From contig OX422194.1 in NCBI GenBank assembly GCA_949130485.1, positions 1,962,641 to 2,026,640 on the forward strand: a stretch of 64,000 nt of DNA, given 5' to 3'. Under the pieces are notes generated by a model. That model searched no databases, was not told the DNA's origin, and saw only the letters and a program-made list of their open reading frames with translations. Shown piece by piece: positions 13,481 through 27,504 of this stretch. A program made the translations under genes and the position numbers. The stretch is from Agelas oroides. Taxonomy: Eukaryota; Porifera; Demospongiae; Agelasida; Agelasidae. The stretch's first letter is position 1; every line of letters begins with the position of its first letter.

Positions 13481-16400
13481 TTGACTGTACTACACTCTAC
13501 TATGGTTCTACTACATTCTACCAAGGCTCTACTTGACTCTACACGACTGTACTACTCTCTACCATGATTCTACTTGGATGCACCTGTCTGTACTACACTC
13601 TACCATGGCTCTACTACATTCTACCTAGGCTCTACTTGACTCTACATGATGCTACTTCATTCCACCATTGCTCTTCTTGACTCTACTTGACTGTACTACA
13701 CTCTACCATGCCTGTACTTGGTTCTACTTATAGCTCTACTACACTCTACCATGGTCTACTACATTCTACCAAGGCTCTACTTGACTCTACAAGACTCTAC
13801 TACATTCTACCATGGCTCTACTTGGCTGTACCTGTCTCTACTACACTCTGCCATGGCTCTACTAAATTCTACCAAGGCTCTACTTGGCTTTACTTGACTC
13901 TACTACATTCTACAAAGGCTCTACTTGACTCTACTTCACTCTACAACACTCCACCATGGCTCTACGTGGCTCTAAATGACTCTACTATACTCTACCATGG
14001 TCTACTACATTCTACGAAGGCTCTACTTGACTCTACATTACTCTACTACATTCTACCATGGCTCTACTTGACTCTACTTGACTGTACTAAACTCTACTAT
14101 GGCTCTACTACATTCTACCAAGACTCTACTTGACTCTACACGACTCTACTACTCTCTACCATAACTCTACTTGGATGTCCCTGTCTGTACTACACTCTCC
14201 CATGGTCTACTCCATTCTACCAAGACTCTCCTTGACTCTACATGACTCTACTACATTCTACCATGGCTCTACTTGACTCTACTTGACTATACTAAACTCT
14301 ACTATGGCTCTACTGCATTCTACCACGACTCTACTTGACTCTACACAACTCTATTACTCTCTACCATGACTCTACTTGGCTGTACTTGTCTGTACTACAC
14401 CCTACCATGGCTCTACTACATTCTTCCAAGGCTCTACTTGACTCTACATGACTCTACTACATTCTACCATAGCTCTACTTCACTATACTTGACTGTATTA
14501 CACTCTACTATGGCTCTACTACATTCTACCAGGGCTCTACTTGACTCTACACGACTCTACTACTATACCATGACTCTACTTGGCTCTACCTGTCTCTACT
14601 ACACACAACCATAGCTCCACTACATTCTACCATGACTCAACTTGACTCTACATGACCCTACTACATTCTTTCACGGTTCTAGTTCACTCTACTTGACTCT
14701 ACTACACCCTACCATGGCTCTACTACATTCCACGAAGGCTCTACTTGACTCTACACGACTCTACTACTCTCTACCTTGACTCTACTTGGATGTACCTGTC
14801 TGTACTACACACCACCATGCTTCTACTACATTCTACCAAGGCTCTACTTGACTCTACATGACTCTACTTCATTCCACCATTGCTCTTCTTGACTCTACTT
14901 GACTATACTACACTCTACCATGGCTGTACTTGGTTTCACTTAGCTCTACTACACTCTACCATGGTCTACTCCATTCTACTAAGGCTCTACTTGACTCTAC
15001 ATGACTCTACTACATTCTACCTTGGCTCTACTTGGCTGTACCTGGCTCTACTACACTCTACCATGACTCTACTCCATTCTACCATGGCTCTACTTGACTC
15101 TACTTGACTGTACTACACTCTACAATGGTTCTACTACATTCTACCAAGGCTCTACTTGACTCTACACGACTGTACTACTCTCTACCATGACTCTACTTGG
15201 ATGTACCTGTCTGTACTACACTCTACCATGGCTCTACTACATTCTACCTAGGCTCTACTTGACTCTACATGACGCTACTTCATTCCACCATTGATCTTCT
15301 TGACTCTACTTGACTGTACTACACTCTACCATGCCTGCACTTGGTTCTACTTATAGCTCTACTACACTCTACCATGGTCTACTACATTCTACCAAGGCTC
15401 TACTTGACTCTACATGACTCTACTACATTCTACCATGGCTCTACCTGTCTCTACTACACTCTGCCATGGCTCTACTACATTCTACCAAGGCTCTACTTGG
15501 CTGTACTTGACTCTACTACATTCTACAAAGGCTCTACTTGACTCTACTTCACTCTACTACACTCCACCATGGCTCTACGTGGCTCTACTTGACTCTACTA
15601 TACTCTACCATGGTCTACTACATTCTACCAAGGCTCTACTTGACTCTACATTACTCTACTACATTCTACCATGGCTCTACTTGACTCTACTTGACTGTAC
15701 TAAACTCTACTATGGCTCTACTACATTCTACCAAGACTCTACTTGACTCTGCACGACTCTACTACTCTCTACCATAATATAACTCTACTTGGATGTACCT
15801 GTCTGTACTACACTCTACCATGGCTCTACTACATTCTACCAAGGCTCTACTTGACTCTACATGACTCTACTTCATTCCACCATTGCTCTTCTTGACTCTA
15901 CTTGACTGTACTACACTCTACCATGGCTGTACTTGGTTCTACTTAGCTCTACTACACTCTACCATGGTCTACTACATTCTACCAAGGCTCTCCTTGACTC
16001 TACATGACTCTACTACATTCTACCATGGCTCTACTTGACTCTACTTGACTATACTAAACTCAATGTGGCTCTACTGCATTCTACCAATACTCTACTTGAC
16101 TCTACACGACTCTATTACTCTCTACCATGACTCTACTTTGCTGTACCTGTCTGTACTGCACTCTACCATGGCTCTACTACATTCTACCAAGCCTATACTT
16201 GATTCTACATGACTCTACTACATTCTACCATAGCTCTACTTGACTATACTTGACTGTACTACACTCTACTATGGCTCTACTACATTCTACCATGACTCTA
16301 CTCCATTCTACCATGGCTCTACTTGACTCTACTTGACTGTACTACACTCTACTATGGTTCTACTACATTCTACCAAGCCTATACTTGATTCTACATGACT

Positions 16401-19400
16401 CTACTACATTCTACCATAGCTCTACTTGACTATACTTGACTGTACTACACTCTACTATGGCTCTACTACATTCTACCATGACTCTACTCCATTCTACCAT
16501 GGCTCTACTTGACTCTACTTGACTGTACTACACTCTACTATGGTTCTACTACATTCTACCAAGGCTCTACTTGACTCTACACGACTGTACTACTCTCTAC
16601 CATGATTCTACTTGGATGCACCTGTCTGTACTACACTCTACCATGGCTCTACTACATTCTACCTAGGCTCTACTTGACTCTACATGACGCTACTTCATTC
16701 CACCATTGCTCTTCTCGACTCTACTTGACTGTACTACACTCTACCATGCCTGTACTTGGTTCTACTTATAGCTCTACTACACTCTACCATGGTCTACTAC
16801 ATTCTACCAAGGCTCTACTTGACTCTACATGACTCTACTACATTCTACCATGGCTCTACTTGGCTGTACCTGTCTCTACTACACTCTGCCATGGTTCTAC
16901 TACATTCTACCAAGGCTCTACTTGGCTTTACTTGACTCTACTACATTCTACAAAGGCTCTACTTGACTCTACTTCACTCTACTACACTCCACCATGGCTC
17001 TACGTGGCTCTACATGACTCTACTATACTCTACCATGGTCTACTACATTCTACGAAGGCTCTACTTGACTCTACATTACTCTACTACATTCTACCATGGC
17101 TCTACTTGACTCTACTTGATTTTACTAAACTCTACTATGGCTCTACTACATTCTACCAAGACTCTACTTGACTCTACACGACTCTACTACTCTCAACCAT
17201 AACTCTACTTGGATGTCCCTGTCTGTACTCCACTCTTCCATGGTCTACTCCATTCTACCAAGACTCTCCTGGAGTCTACATGACTCTACTACATTCTACC
17301 ATGGCTCTACTTGACTCTACTTGACTATACTAAACTCTACTATGGCTCTACTGCATTCTACCACGACTCTACTTGACTCTACACAACTCTATTACTCTCT
17401 ACCATGACTCTACTTGGCTGTACTTGTCTGTACTACACCCTACCATGGCTCTACTACATTCTACCAAGGCTCTACTTGACTCTACATGACTCTACTACAT
17501 TCTACCATAGCTCTACTTCACTATACTTGACTGTACTACACTCTACTATGGCTCTACTACATTCTACCAGGGCTCTACTTGACTCTACACGACTCTACTA
17601 CTATACCATGACTCTATTTGGCTCTACCTGTCTCTACTACACACAACCATGGCTCCACTACATTCTACCATGACTCAACTTGACTCTACATGACTCTACT
17701 ACATTCTTTCACGGTTCTAGTTGACTCTACTTGACTCTACTACACACTACCATGGCTCTACTACATTCCACGAAGGCTCTACTTGACTCTACACGACTCT
17801 ACTACTCTCTACCTTGACTCTACTTGGATGTACCTGTCTGTACTACACTCCACCATGCCTCTACTACATTCTACCAAGGCTCTACTTGACTCTACATGAC
17901 TCTACTTCATTCCACCATTGCTCTTCTTGACTCTACTTGACTATACTACACTCTACCATGGCTGTACTTGGTTTCACTTAGCTCTACTACACTCTACCAT
18001 GGTCTACTTCATTCTACCAAGGCTACTTGACTCTACATGACTCTACTACATTCTACCTTGGCTCTACTTGGCTGTACCTGGCTCTACTACACTCTACCAT
18101 GACTCTACTCCATTCTACCATGGCTCTACTTGACTCTACTTGACTGTACTACACTCTACTATGGTTCTACTACATTCTACCAAGGCTCTACTTGACTCTA
18201 CACGACTGTACTACTCTCTACCATGACTCTACTTGGATGTACCTGTCTGTACTACATTCTACCATGGCTCTACTACATTCTACCTAGGCTCTTCTTGACT
18301 CTACATGACGCTACTTCATTCCACCATTGCTCTTCTTGACTCTACTTGACTGTACTAACTCTACCATGCCTGTACTTAGTTCTACTTATAGCTCTACTAC
18401 ACTCTACCATGGTCTACTACATTCTACCAAGGCTCTACTTGGCTGTACTTGACTCTACTACATTCTACAAAGGCTCTACTTGACTCTACTTCACTCTACT
18501 ACACTCCACCATAGCTCTACGTGGCTCTACTTGACTCTACTATACTCTACCATGGTCTACTACATTCTACCAAGGCTCTACTTGACTCTACATTACTCTA
18601 CTACATTCTACCATGGCTCTACTTGACTCTACTTGACTGTACTAAACTCTACTATGGCTGTACTTCATTCTACCAAGAGTCTACTTGACTCTACACGACT
18701 CTACTACTCTCTACCATAACTCTACTTGGATGTCCCTGTCTGTACTACACTATCCCATGGTCTACTCCATTCTACCAAGGCTCTCCTTGACTCTACATGA
18801 CTCTACTACATTCTACCATGGCTCTACTTGAGTCCACTTGACTATACTAAACTCTACTATGGCTCTACTGCATTCTACCACGACTCTACTTGACTCTACA
18901 CAACTCTATTACTCTCTACCATGACTCTACTTGGCTGTACTTGTCTGTACTACACCCTACCATGGCTCTACTACATTCTACCAGGGCTCTACTTGACTCT
19001 ACACGACTCTACTACTATACCATGACTCTACTTGGCTCTACCTGTCTCTAATACACACTACCATGGCTCCACTACATTCTACCATGACTCAACTTGACTC
19101 TACATGACTCTACTACATTCTTTCACGGTTCTAGTTGACTCTACTTGACTCTACTACACCCTACCATGGCTCTACTACATTCCACGAAGGCTCTACTTGA
19201 CTCTACACGACTCTATTACTCTCTACCATGACTCTACTTGGATGTACCTGTCTGTACTACACTCCACCATGCCTCTACTACATTCTACCAAGGCTCTACT
19301 TGACTCTACATGACTCTACTTCATTCCACCATTGCTCTTCTTGACTCTACTTGACTATACTACACTCTACCATGGCTGTACTTGGTTTCACTTAGCTCTA

Positions 19401-20680
19401 CTACACTCTACCATGGTCTACTTCATTCTACCAAGGCTACTTGACTCTACATGACTCTACTACATTCTACCTTGGCTCTACTTGGCTGTACCTGGCTCTA
19501 CTACACTCTACCATGACTCTACTCCATTCTACCATGGCTCTACTTGACTCTACTTGACTGTACTACACTCTACTATGGTTCTACTACATACTACCAAGGC
19601 TCTACTTGTCTCTACACGACTGTACTACTCTCTACCATGACTCTACTTGGATGTACCTGTCTGTACTACATTCTACCATGGCTCTACTACATTCTACCTA
19701 GGCTCTACTTGACTCTACATGACGCTACTTCATTCCACCATTGCTCTTCTTGACTCTACTTGACTGTACTACACTCTACCATGCCTGTACTTGGTTCTAC
19801 TTATAGCTCTACTACACTCTACCATGGTCTACTACATTCTACCATGCAAGGCTCTACTTGACTCTACATGACTCTACTACATTCTACCATGGCTCTACTT
19901 GCATGGCTGTACCTGTCTCTACTACACTCTGCCATGGCTCTACTACATTCTACCAAGGCTCTACTTGGCTGTACTTGACTCTACTACATTCTACAAAGGC
20001 TCTACTTGACTCTACTTCACTCTACTACACTCCACCATGGCTCTATGTGGCTCTACTTGACTCTACTATACTCTACCATGGTCTACTACATTCTACCAAG
20101 GCTCTACTTGACTCTACATTACTCTACTACATTCTACCATGGCTCTACTCGACTCTACTTGACTGTACTAAACTCTACTATGGCTCTACTACATTCTACC
20201 ACGACTCTACTTGACTCTACACGACTCTACTACTCTCTACCATAACTCTACTTGGATGTCCCTGTCTGTACTACACTCTCCCATGGTCTACTCCATTCTA
20301 CCAAGGCTCTCCTTGACTCTACATGACTCTACTACATTCTACCATGGCTCTACTTGACTCTACTTCACTATACTAAACTCTACTATGGCTCTACTGCATT
20401 CTACCACGACTCTACTTGACTCTACACAAATCTATTACTCTCTACCATGACTCTACTTCGCTGTACCTGTCTGTACTACACCCTACCATGGCTCTACTAC
20501 ATTCTACCAAGGCTCTACTTGACTCTACATGACTCTAGTGCATTCTACCATAGCTCTACTTGACTATACTTGACTGTACTACACTCTACTATGGCTCTAC
20601 TACATTCTACCAGGGCTCTAATTGACTCTACACGACTCTACTACTATACCATGACTCTACTTGGCTCTACCTGTCTCTAC
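13481..20680. repeat. 7,881-bp tandem duplication, copy B (7,200 bp)
   Basis: This block starts as a match to 5600 and ends at 20680, where the shared text TACCTGTCTCTAC (13441-13480 equals 20641-20680) continues into TACACACTACC instead of the duplication junction. It is shorter than copy A because it lacks one 657-bp unit and about 204 bp near 18.4-19.0 kb. It gained a 186-bp duplication at 16191-16562 and a few single-unit changes. The indel sizes account for the observed offsets of 7,881, 8,071, 8,061, 7,857 and 7,200 bp. Confidence 0.8.
16191..16562. repeat. Tandem pair of a 186-bp module
   Basis: The text GCCTATACTTGATTCTAC occurs at 16191 and 16377, and the sequence between is repeated. 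The counterpart in copy A (about 8.3 kb) is single. This explains the offset increase from 7,881 to 8,071 bp, together with a 5-bp insertion near 15775 and a 1-bp loss near 16060. Confidence 0.8.
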
Positions 20681-23304
20681 TACACACTACCATGGCTCCA
20701 CTACATTCTACCATGACTCAACTTGATTCTACATGACTCTACTACATTCTTTCACGGTTCTAGTTGACTCTACTTGACTCTACTACACCCTACCATGGCT
20801 CTACTACATTCCACGAAGGCTCTACTTGACTCTACACGACTCTACTACTCTCTGCCATGACTCTACTTGGATGTACCTGTCTGTACTACACTCCACCATG
20901 CCTCTACTACATTCTACCAAGGCTCTACTTGACTCTACATGACTCTACTTCATTCCACCATTGCTCTTCTTGACTCTACTTGACTATAATACACTCTTCC
21001 ATGGCTGTACTTGGTTTCACTTAGCTCTACTACACTCTACCATGGTCTACTTCATTCTACCAATACTACTTGACTCTACATGACTCTACTACATTCTACC
21101 TTGGCTCTACTTGGCTGTACCTGGCTCTACTACACTCTACCATGACTCTACTCCATTCTACCATGGCTCTACTTCACTCTACTTGACTGTACTACACTCT
21201 ACTATGGTTCTACTACATTCTACCAAGGCTCTACTTGACTCTACACGACTGTACTACTCTCTACCATGACTCTACTTGGATGTACCTGTCTGTACTACAC
21301 TCTACCATGGCTCTACTACATTCTACCTAGGCTCTACTTGACTCTACATGACGCTACTTCATTCCACCATTGATCTTCTTGACTCTACTTGACTGTACTA
21401 CACTCTACCATGCCTGTACTTGGTTTTACTTATAGCTCTACTACACTCTACCATGGTCTACTACATTCTACCAAGGCTCTACTTGACTCTACATGACTGT
21501 ACTACATTCTACCATGGCTCTACTTTGCTGTACCTGTCTCTACTACACTCTGCCATGGCTCTGCTACATTCTACCAAGGCTCTACTTGGCAGTACTTGAC
21601 TCTTCTACATTCCACAAAGGCTCTACTTGACTCTACTTCACTCTACTACACTCCACCATGGCTCTACGTGGCTCTACTTGACTCTACTATACTCTACCAT
21701 GGTCTACTACATTCTACCAAGGCTCTACTTGACTCTACATTACTCTACTACATTCTACCATGGCTCTACTTCACTCTACTTGACTGTACTAAACTCTACT
21801 ATGGCTCTACTACATTCTACCAAGACTTTCTACTTGATTCTGCACGACTCTACTACTCTCTACCATAACTCTACTTGGATCTACCTGTCTGTACTACACT
21901 CTACCATGGCTCTACTACATTCTACCAAGGCTCTACTTGACTCTACATGACTCTACTTCATTCCACCATTGCTCTTCTTGAATCTACTTGACTGTACTAC
22001 ACTCTACCATGGCTGTACTTGGTTCTACTTAGCTCTACTACACTCTACCATGGTCTACTACATTCTACCAAGGCTCTCCTTGACTCTACATGACACTACT
22101 ACATTCTATCATCGCTCTACTTGACTCTACTTGACTATACTAAACTCTACTATGGCTCTATTGCATTCTATCAAGACTCTACTTGACTCTACACGACTCT
22201 ATTACTCTCTACCATGACTCTACTTTGCTGTACCTGTCTGTACTACACTCTACCATGGCGCTACTACATTCTACCAAGGCTCTACTTGACTCTAAATGAC
22301 TCTACTACATTCTACCATAGCTCTACTTGACTATACTTGACTGTACTACACTCTACTATGGCTCTACTACATTCTACCAGGGCTCTACTTGACTCTACAC
22401 GACTCTACTACTATACCATGACTCTACTTGGCTCTACCTGTCTGTACTACACACTACCATGGCTCCACTACATTCTACCATGACTCAACTTGACTCTACA
22501 TGACTCTACTACATTCTACCATAGCTCTACTTGACTATACTTGACTGTACTACACTCTACTATGGCTCTACTACATTCTACCAGGGCTCTACTTGACTCT
22601 ACACGACTCTACTACTATACCATGGTCTACTACATTCTACCATGGCTCTACTTGACTCTACTTGAGTGTACTAAACTCTACTATGGCTCTACTACATTCT
22701 ACCAAGACTCTACTTGTCTCTGAACGACTCTACTACTCTCTACCATAACTCTACTTGGATGTACCTGTCTGTACTACACTCTACCATGGCTCTACTACAT
22801 TCTACCAAGGCTCAACTTCACTCTACATCACTCTACTTCATTCCACCATTGCTCTTCTTGACTCTACTTGACTGTACTACACTCTACCATGGCTGTACTT
22901 GGTTCTACTTAGCTCTACTACACTCTACCATGGTCTACTACATTCTACCAAGGCTCTACTTGACTCTACATGACTCTACTACATTCTACCATGACTCTAC
23001 TTGGCTGTACCTGTCTGTACTACATTCTACCATGGCTCTACTACATTCTACCAAGCGTCTACTTGACTCTACTTGACTGTACTAAACTCTACTATGGCTC
23101 TACTTGGCTGTACCTGTCTCTACTACACTCTGCCATTGCTCTACTACATTCTACCAAGGCTCTACTTGGCTGTACATGACTCTACTACATTCTACAAGGC
23201 CCTACTTGACTCTACTTCACTCTACTACACTCCACAATTGCTCTACGTGGCTCTACTTGACTCTACTATAATCTACCATGGTCTACTACATTCTACCAAG
23301 GCTC
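20681..23304. repeat. Type A array between the large duplications
   Basis: Same 10/11-mer texture, with one type A marker at 20753. I could not assign this stretch to either neighbouring large duplication. It contains single-unit changes only and no gene. Confidence 0.8.
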
Positions 23305-26300
23305 TACTTGACTCTACATTACTCTACTATATTCTACCATGGATCTACTTGACTCTACTTGACTGTACTAAACTCTACTATGGCTCTACTACATTCTACC
23401 AAGGCTCTACTTGACTCTACACGACTCTACTACTCTCTACCATAACTCTACTTGGATGTACCTGTCTGTACTGCACTCTACCATGGTCTACTCCATTCTA
23501 CCAAGGCTCTCCTTGACTCTACATGACTCTACTACATTCTACCCTGGCTCTACTTGACTCTACTTGACTATCCTAAACTCAACTATGGCTCTACCGCATT
23601 CTACCAAGACTCTACTTGATTCTACACGACTCTATTACTCTCTACCATGACTCTACTTGGCTGTACCTGTCTGTTCTACACCCTACCATGGCTCTACTAC
23701 ATTCTACCAAGGCTCTACTTGACTCTACATGACTGTACTCCACTCTACTATGGCTCTACTACATTCTACCAGGGCTCTACCTGACTCTACACGACTCTAC
23801 TACTATACCATGACTCTACTTGGCTCTACCTGTCTGTACTACACACTACCATGGCCCCACTACATTCTACCATAGCTCAACTTGACTCTACATGACTCTA
23901 CTACATTCTTTCACGGTTCTAGTTGACTCTACTTGACTCTACTACACCCTACCATGGCTCTACTACATTCCACGAAGGCTCTACTTGACTCTACATGACT
24001 CTACTACTCTCTACCATGACTCTACTTGGATGTACCTGTCTGTACTACACTCCACCATGCCTCTACCACATTCTACCAAGGATCTACTTGACTCTACATG
24101 ACTCTACTTCATTCCTCCATTGCTCTTCTTGACTCTACTTGACTGTACTACACTCTACCATGACTGTACTTGGTTCCACTTAGCTCTAATACACTCTACC
24201 ATGGTCTACTTCATTCTACCAAGGCTCTACTTGACTCTACATGACTCTACTACCTACTTGGCTGTACCTGGCTCTATTACACTCTACAAGGACTCTGTAC
24301 TACATTCTACCATGGCTCCACTTGACTCTACTTGACTATACTGCACTCTTCTAAGGTTCTACTACATTCTACCAAGGCTCTACTTGACTCTACACGACTG
24401 TACTACTCTCTACCATGACTCTACTTGGATGTAACCTGGCTCTATTACACTCTACGAGGACTCTATACTAGATTCTACCATGGCTGCACTTGACTCTACT
24501 TGACTATACTGCACTCTTTTAAGGTTCTACTACATTCTACCAAGGCTCTAGTTGACTCTACACGACTGTACTACTCTCTACCATGACTCTACTTGGATGT
24601 ACCTGTCTGTACTACACTCTACCATGGCTCTACTACACTCTACCATGGTCTACTTGACTCTACATGACTCTACTACATTCTACCAATGCTCTACTTGACT
24701 CTACATGAATCTACTTCATTCCACCATTGCTCTTCTTGACTCTACTTGAATTTACTACACTCTACCATGGCTGTACATGGTTCCATTTAGCTCTACTACA
24801 CTCTTCCATGGTCTACTACATTCTACCAAGGCTCTACTTGACTCTACATGACTCTACTACATTCTACTATGGCTCTACTTGGCTGTACCTTGCTCTACTA
24901 CACGCTGCCATGGCTCTGCTACATTCTACCATGGCTATACTTGACTGTACATGACTCTACTACATTCAACAAAGGCCCTACTTGACTCTACGTCACTCTA
25001 CTACACTCCACCATGGCTCTACGTGGCTCTACGTGACTCTACTATACTCTACCATGGTCTACTACATTCCACCAAGGCTCTACTTGACTCTACATGACTC
25101 TACTACATTCTACCATGGCTGTACTTGACTCTACTTGACTGTACCTAACTCTACTATGGCTTTACTACATTCTACCAAGGCTCTACTTGACTCTACACGA
25201 CTCTACTACTCTCTACCATGACTGTACTTGAATGTACCTGTCTGTACTACATTCTACCATGGCTCTACTTCATTCTACCAAGACTCTACTTCACTCTACA
25301 AGACTCTACTACATTCTACCATGGCTCTACTTGACTCTACTTGACTATACTAAACTCTACTATGGCTCCACTACATTCTACCAAGGCTCTACTTGACTCT
25401 ACACGACTCTATTGCTCTCTACCATGACTCTACTTGGCTGTACCTGTCTGTACTACATTCTACCATGGTTCTACTACATTCTAACAAGGCTCTACTTGAC
25501 TCTACACGACTCTACTACTCTCTACAATGACTCTACTTGGCTGTACCTGTCTGTACTACACTATACCATGGCTCTACTACATTCTACCAAGACTCTAGTT
25601 GACTCTACTTGACTGTACTAAACTCTACTATGGCTCTACTACATTCTACCATAGCTCTACTTGACTATACTTGACTCTACTGCACTCTACCATGGTCTAC
25701 TAAATTCTACCAAGGCTCTACTTGAGTCTACATGACTCTACTTCATTCCACCATTGCTCTTCTTGACTGTACTTGACTGTACTACACTCTACCATGGCTG
25801 TACTTGGTTCTACTTAGCTCTACTACACTCTACCATGGTCTACTACATTCTACCAAGGCTCTCCTTGACTCTACATGACTCTACTACTTTCTACCATGGC
25901 TCTACTTGACTCTACTTGACTATACTAAACTCTACTATGGCTCTACTGCATTCTGCCTAGGCTCTACTTGACTCTACACGACTCTATTACTCTCTACCAT
26001 GACTCTACTTGGCTGTACCTGTCTGTACTACACTCTACCATGGCTCTACTACATACTACCAAGGCTCTACTTGACTCTACTTGACTGTACTAAACTCTAC
26101 TATGGCTCTACTACATTCTACCATAGCTCTACTTCACTATACTTGACTGTACTACTCTCTACTATGGCTCTACTACATTCTACTAGGGCTCTACTTGACT
26201 CTACACGACTCTACTACTATACCATGACTCTACTTGGCTCTACCTGTCAGTACTACACTCTACCATGGCTCCACTACATTCTACCATGACTCAACTTGAA

Positions 26301-27504
26301 TCTACATGACTCTACTACATTCTTTCACGGTTCTAATTGACTCTACTTGACTCTACTACACCCTACCATGGCTGTACTACATTCCACGAAGGCTCTACTT
26401 GACTCTACACGACTCTACTACTCTCTACCATGACTCTACTTGGATGTACCTGTCTGTACTACACTCCACCATGCCTCAACTACATTCTACCAAGGCTCTA
26501 CTTGACTCTACATGACTCTACTTCATTCCACCATTGCTCTTCTTGACTCTACTTGACTGTACTACACTCTACCATGGCTGTACTTGGTTCTACTTAGCTC
26601 TACTACACTCTACCATGGTCTACTACATTCTACCAAGGCTCTCCTTGACTCTACATGACTCTACTACATTCTACCAGGGCTCTACTTGACTCTACTTGAC
26701 TATACTAAACTCTACTATGGCTCTGCTGCATTCTACCAAGACTCTACTTGAGTCTACACGACTCTATTACTCTCTACCATGACTCTACTTGGCTGTACCT
26801 GTCTGTACTACACTCTATCATGGCTCTACTACATTCTACCAAGGGTCTACTTGACTCTACTTCACTCTACTACACTCCACCATGGCTCTACGTGGCTCTA
26901 CTTGACTCTACTATAATCTACCATGGTCTACTACATTCTACGAAGGCTCTACTTGACTCTACATTACTCTACTACATTCTACCATGGATCTACTTGACTC
27001 TACTTGACTGTACTAAACTCTACTATGGCTCTACTACATTCTACCAAGGCTCTACTTGACTCTACACGACTCTACTACTCTCTACCATAACTCTACTTGG
27101 ATGTACCTGTCTGTACTACACTCTACCATGGCTCTACTACATTCTACCAAGGCTGTACTTGACTCTACATGACTCTACTTCATTCCACCATTGCTCTTCT
27201 TGACTCTACTTGACTGTACTACACTCTATCATGGCTGTACTTGGTTCTACTTAGCTCTATTACACTCTACCATGGTCTATTACATTCTACGAAGACTCTC
27301 CTTGACTCTAAATGACTTTACTACATTCTACCATGGCTCTACTTGACTCTAATTGACTATATTAAACTCTACTGTGGCTCTACTGCATTCTACCAAGACT
27401 CTACTTGACTCTACACGACTCTATTACTCTCTACCATGACTCTACTTGGCTGTACCTGTCGGTACTACACTCTACCATGGCTCTACTACATACTACCAAG
27501 GCTC
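23305..27504. repeat. 4,200-bp tandem duplication, copy 1
   Basis: Positions 23414, 23912, 24120, 24727 and 25412 recur exactly 4,200 bp downstream. The unit has its own private variants, such as CTACCTACTTGGCTG near 24250 and GCACTCTTCTAAGG near 24343. The breakpoint is around 27495-27515, where ACATACTACCAAGG switches to the sequence that otherwise lies near 23300. Confidence 0.8.
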
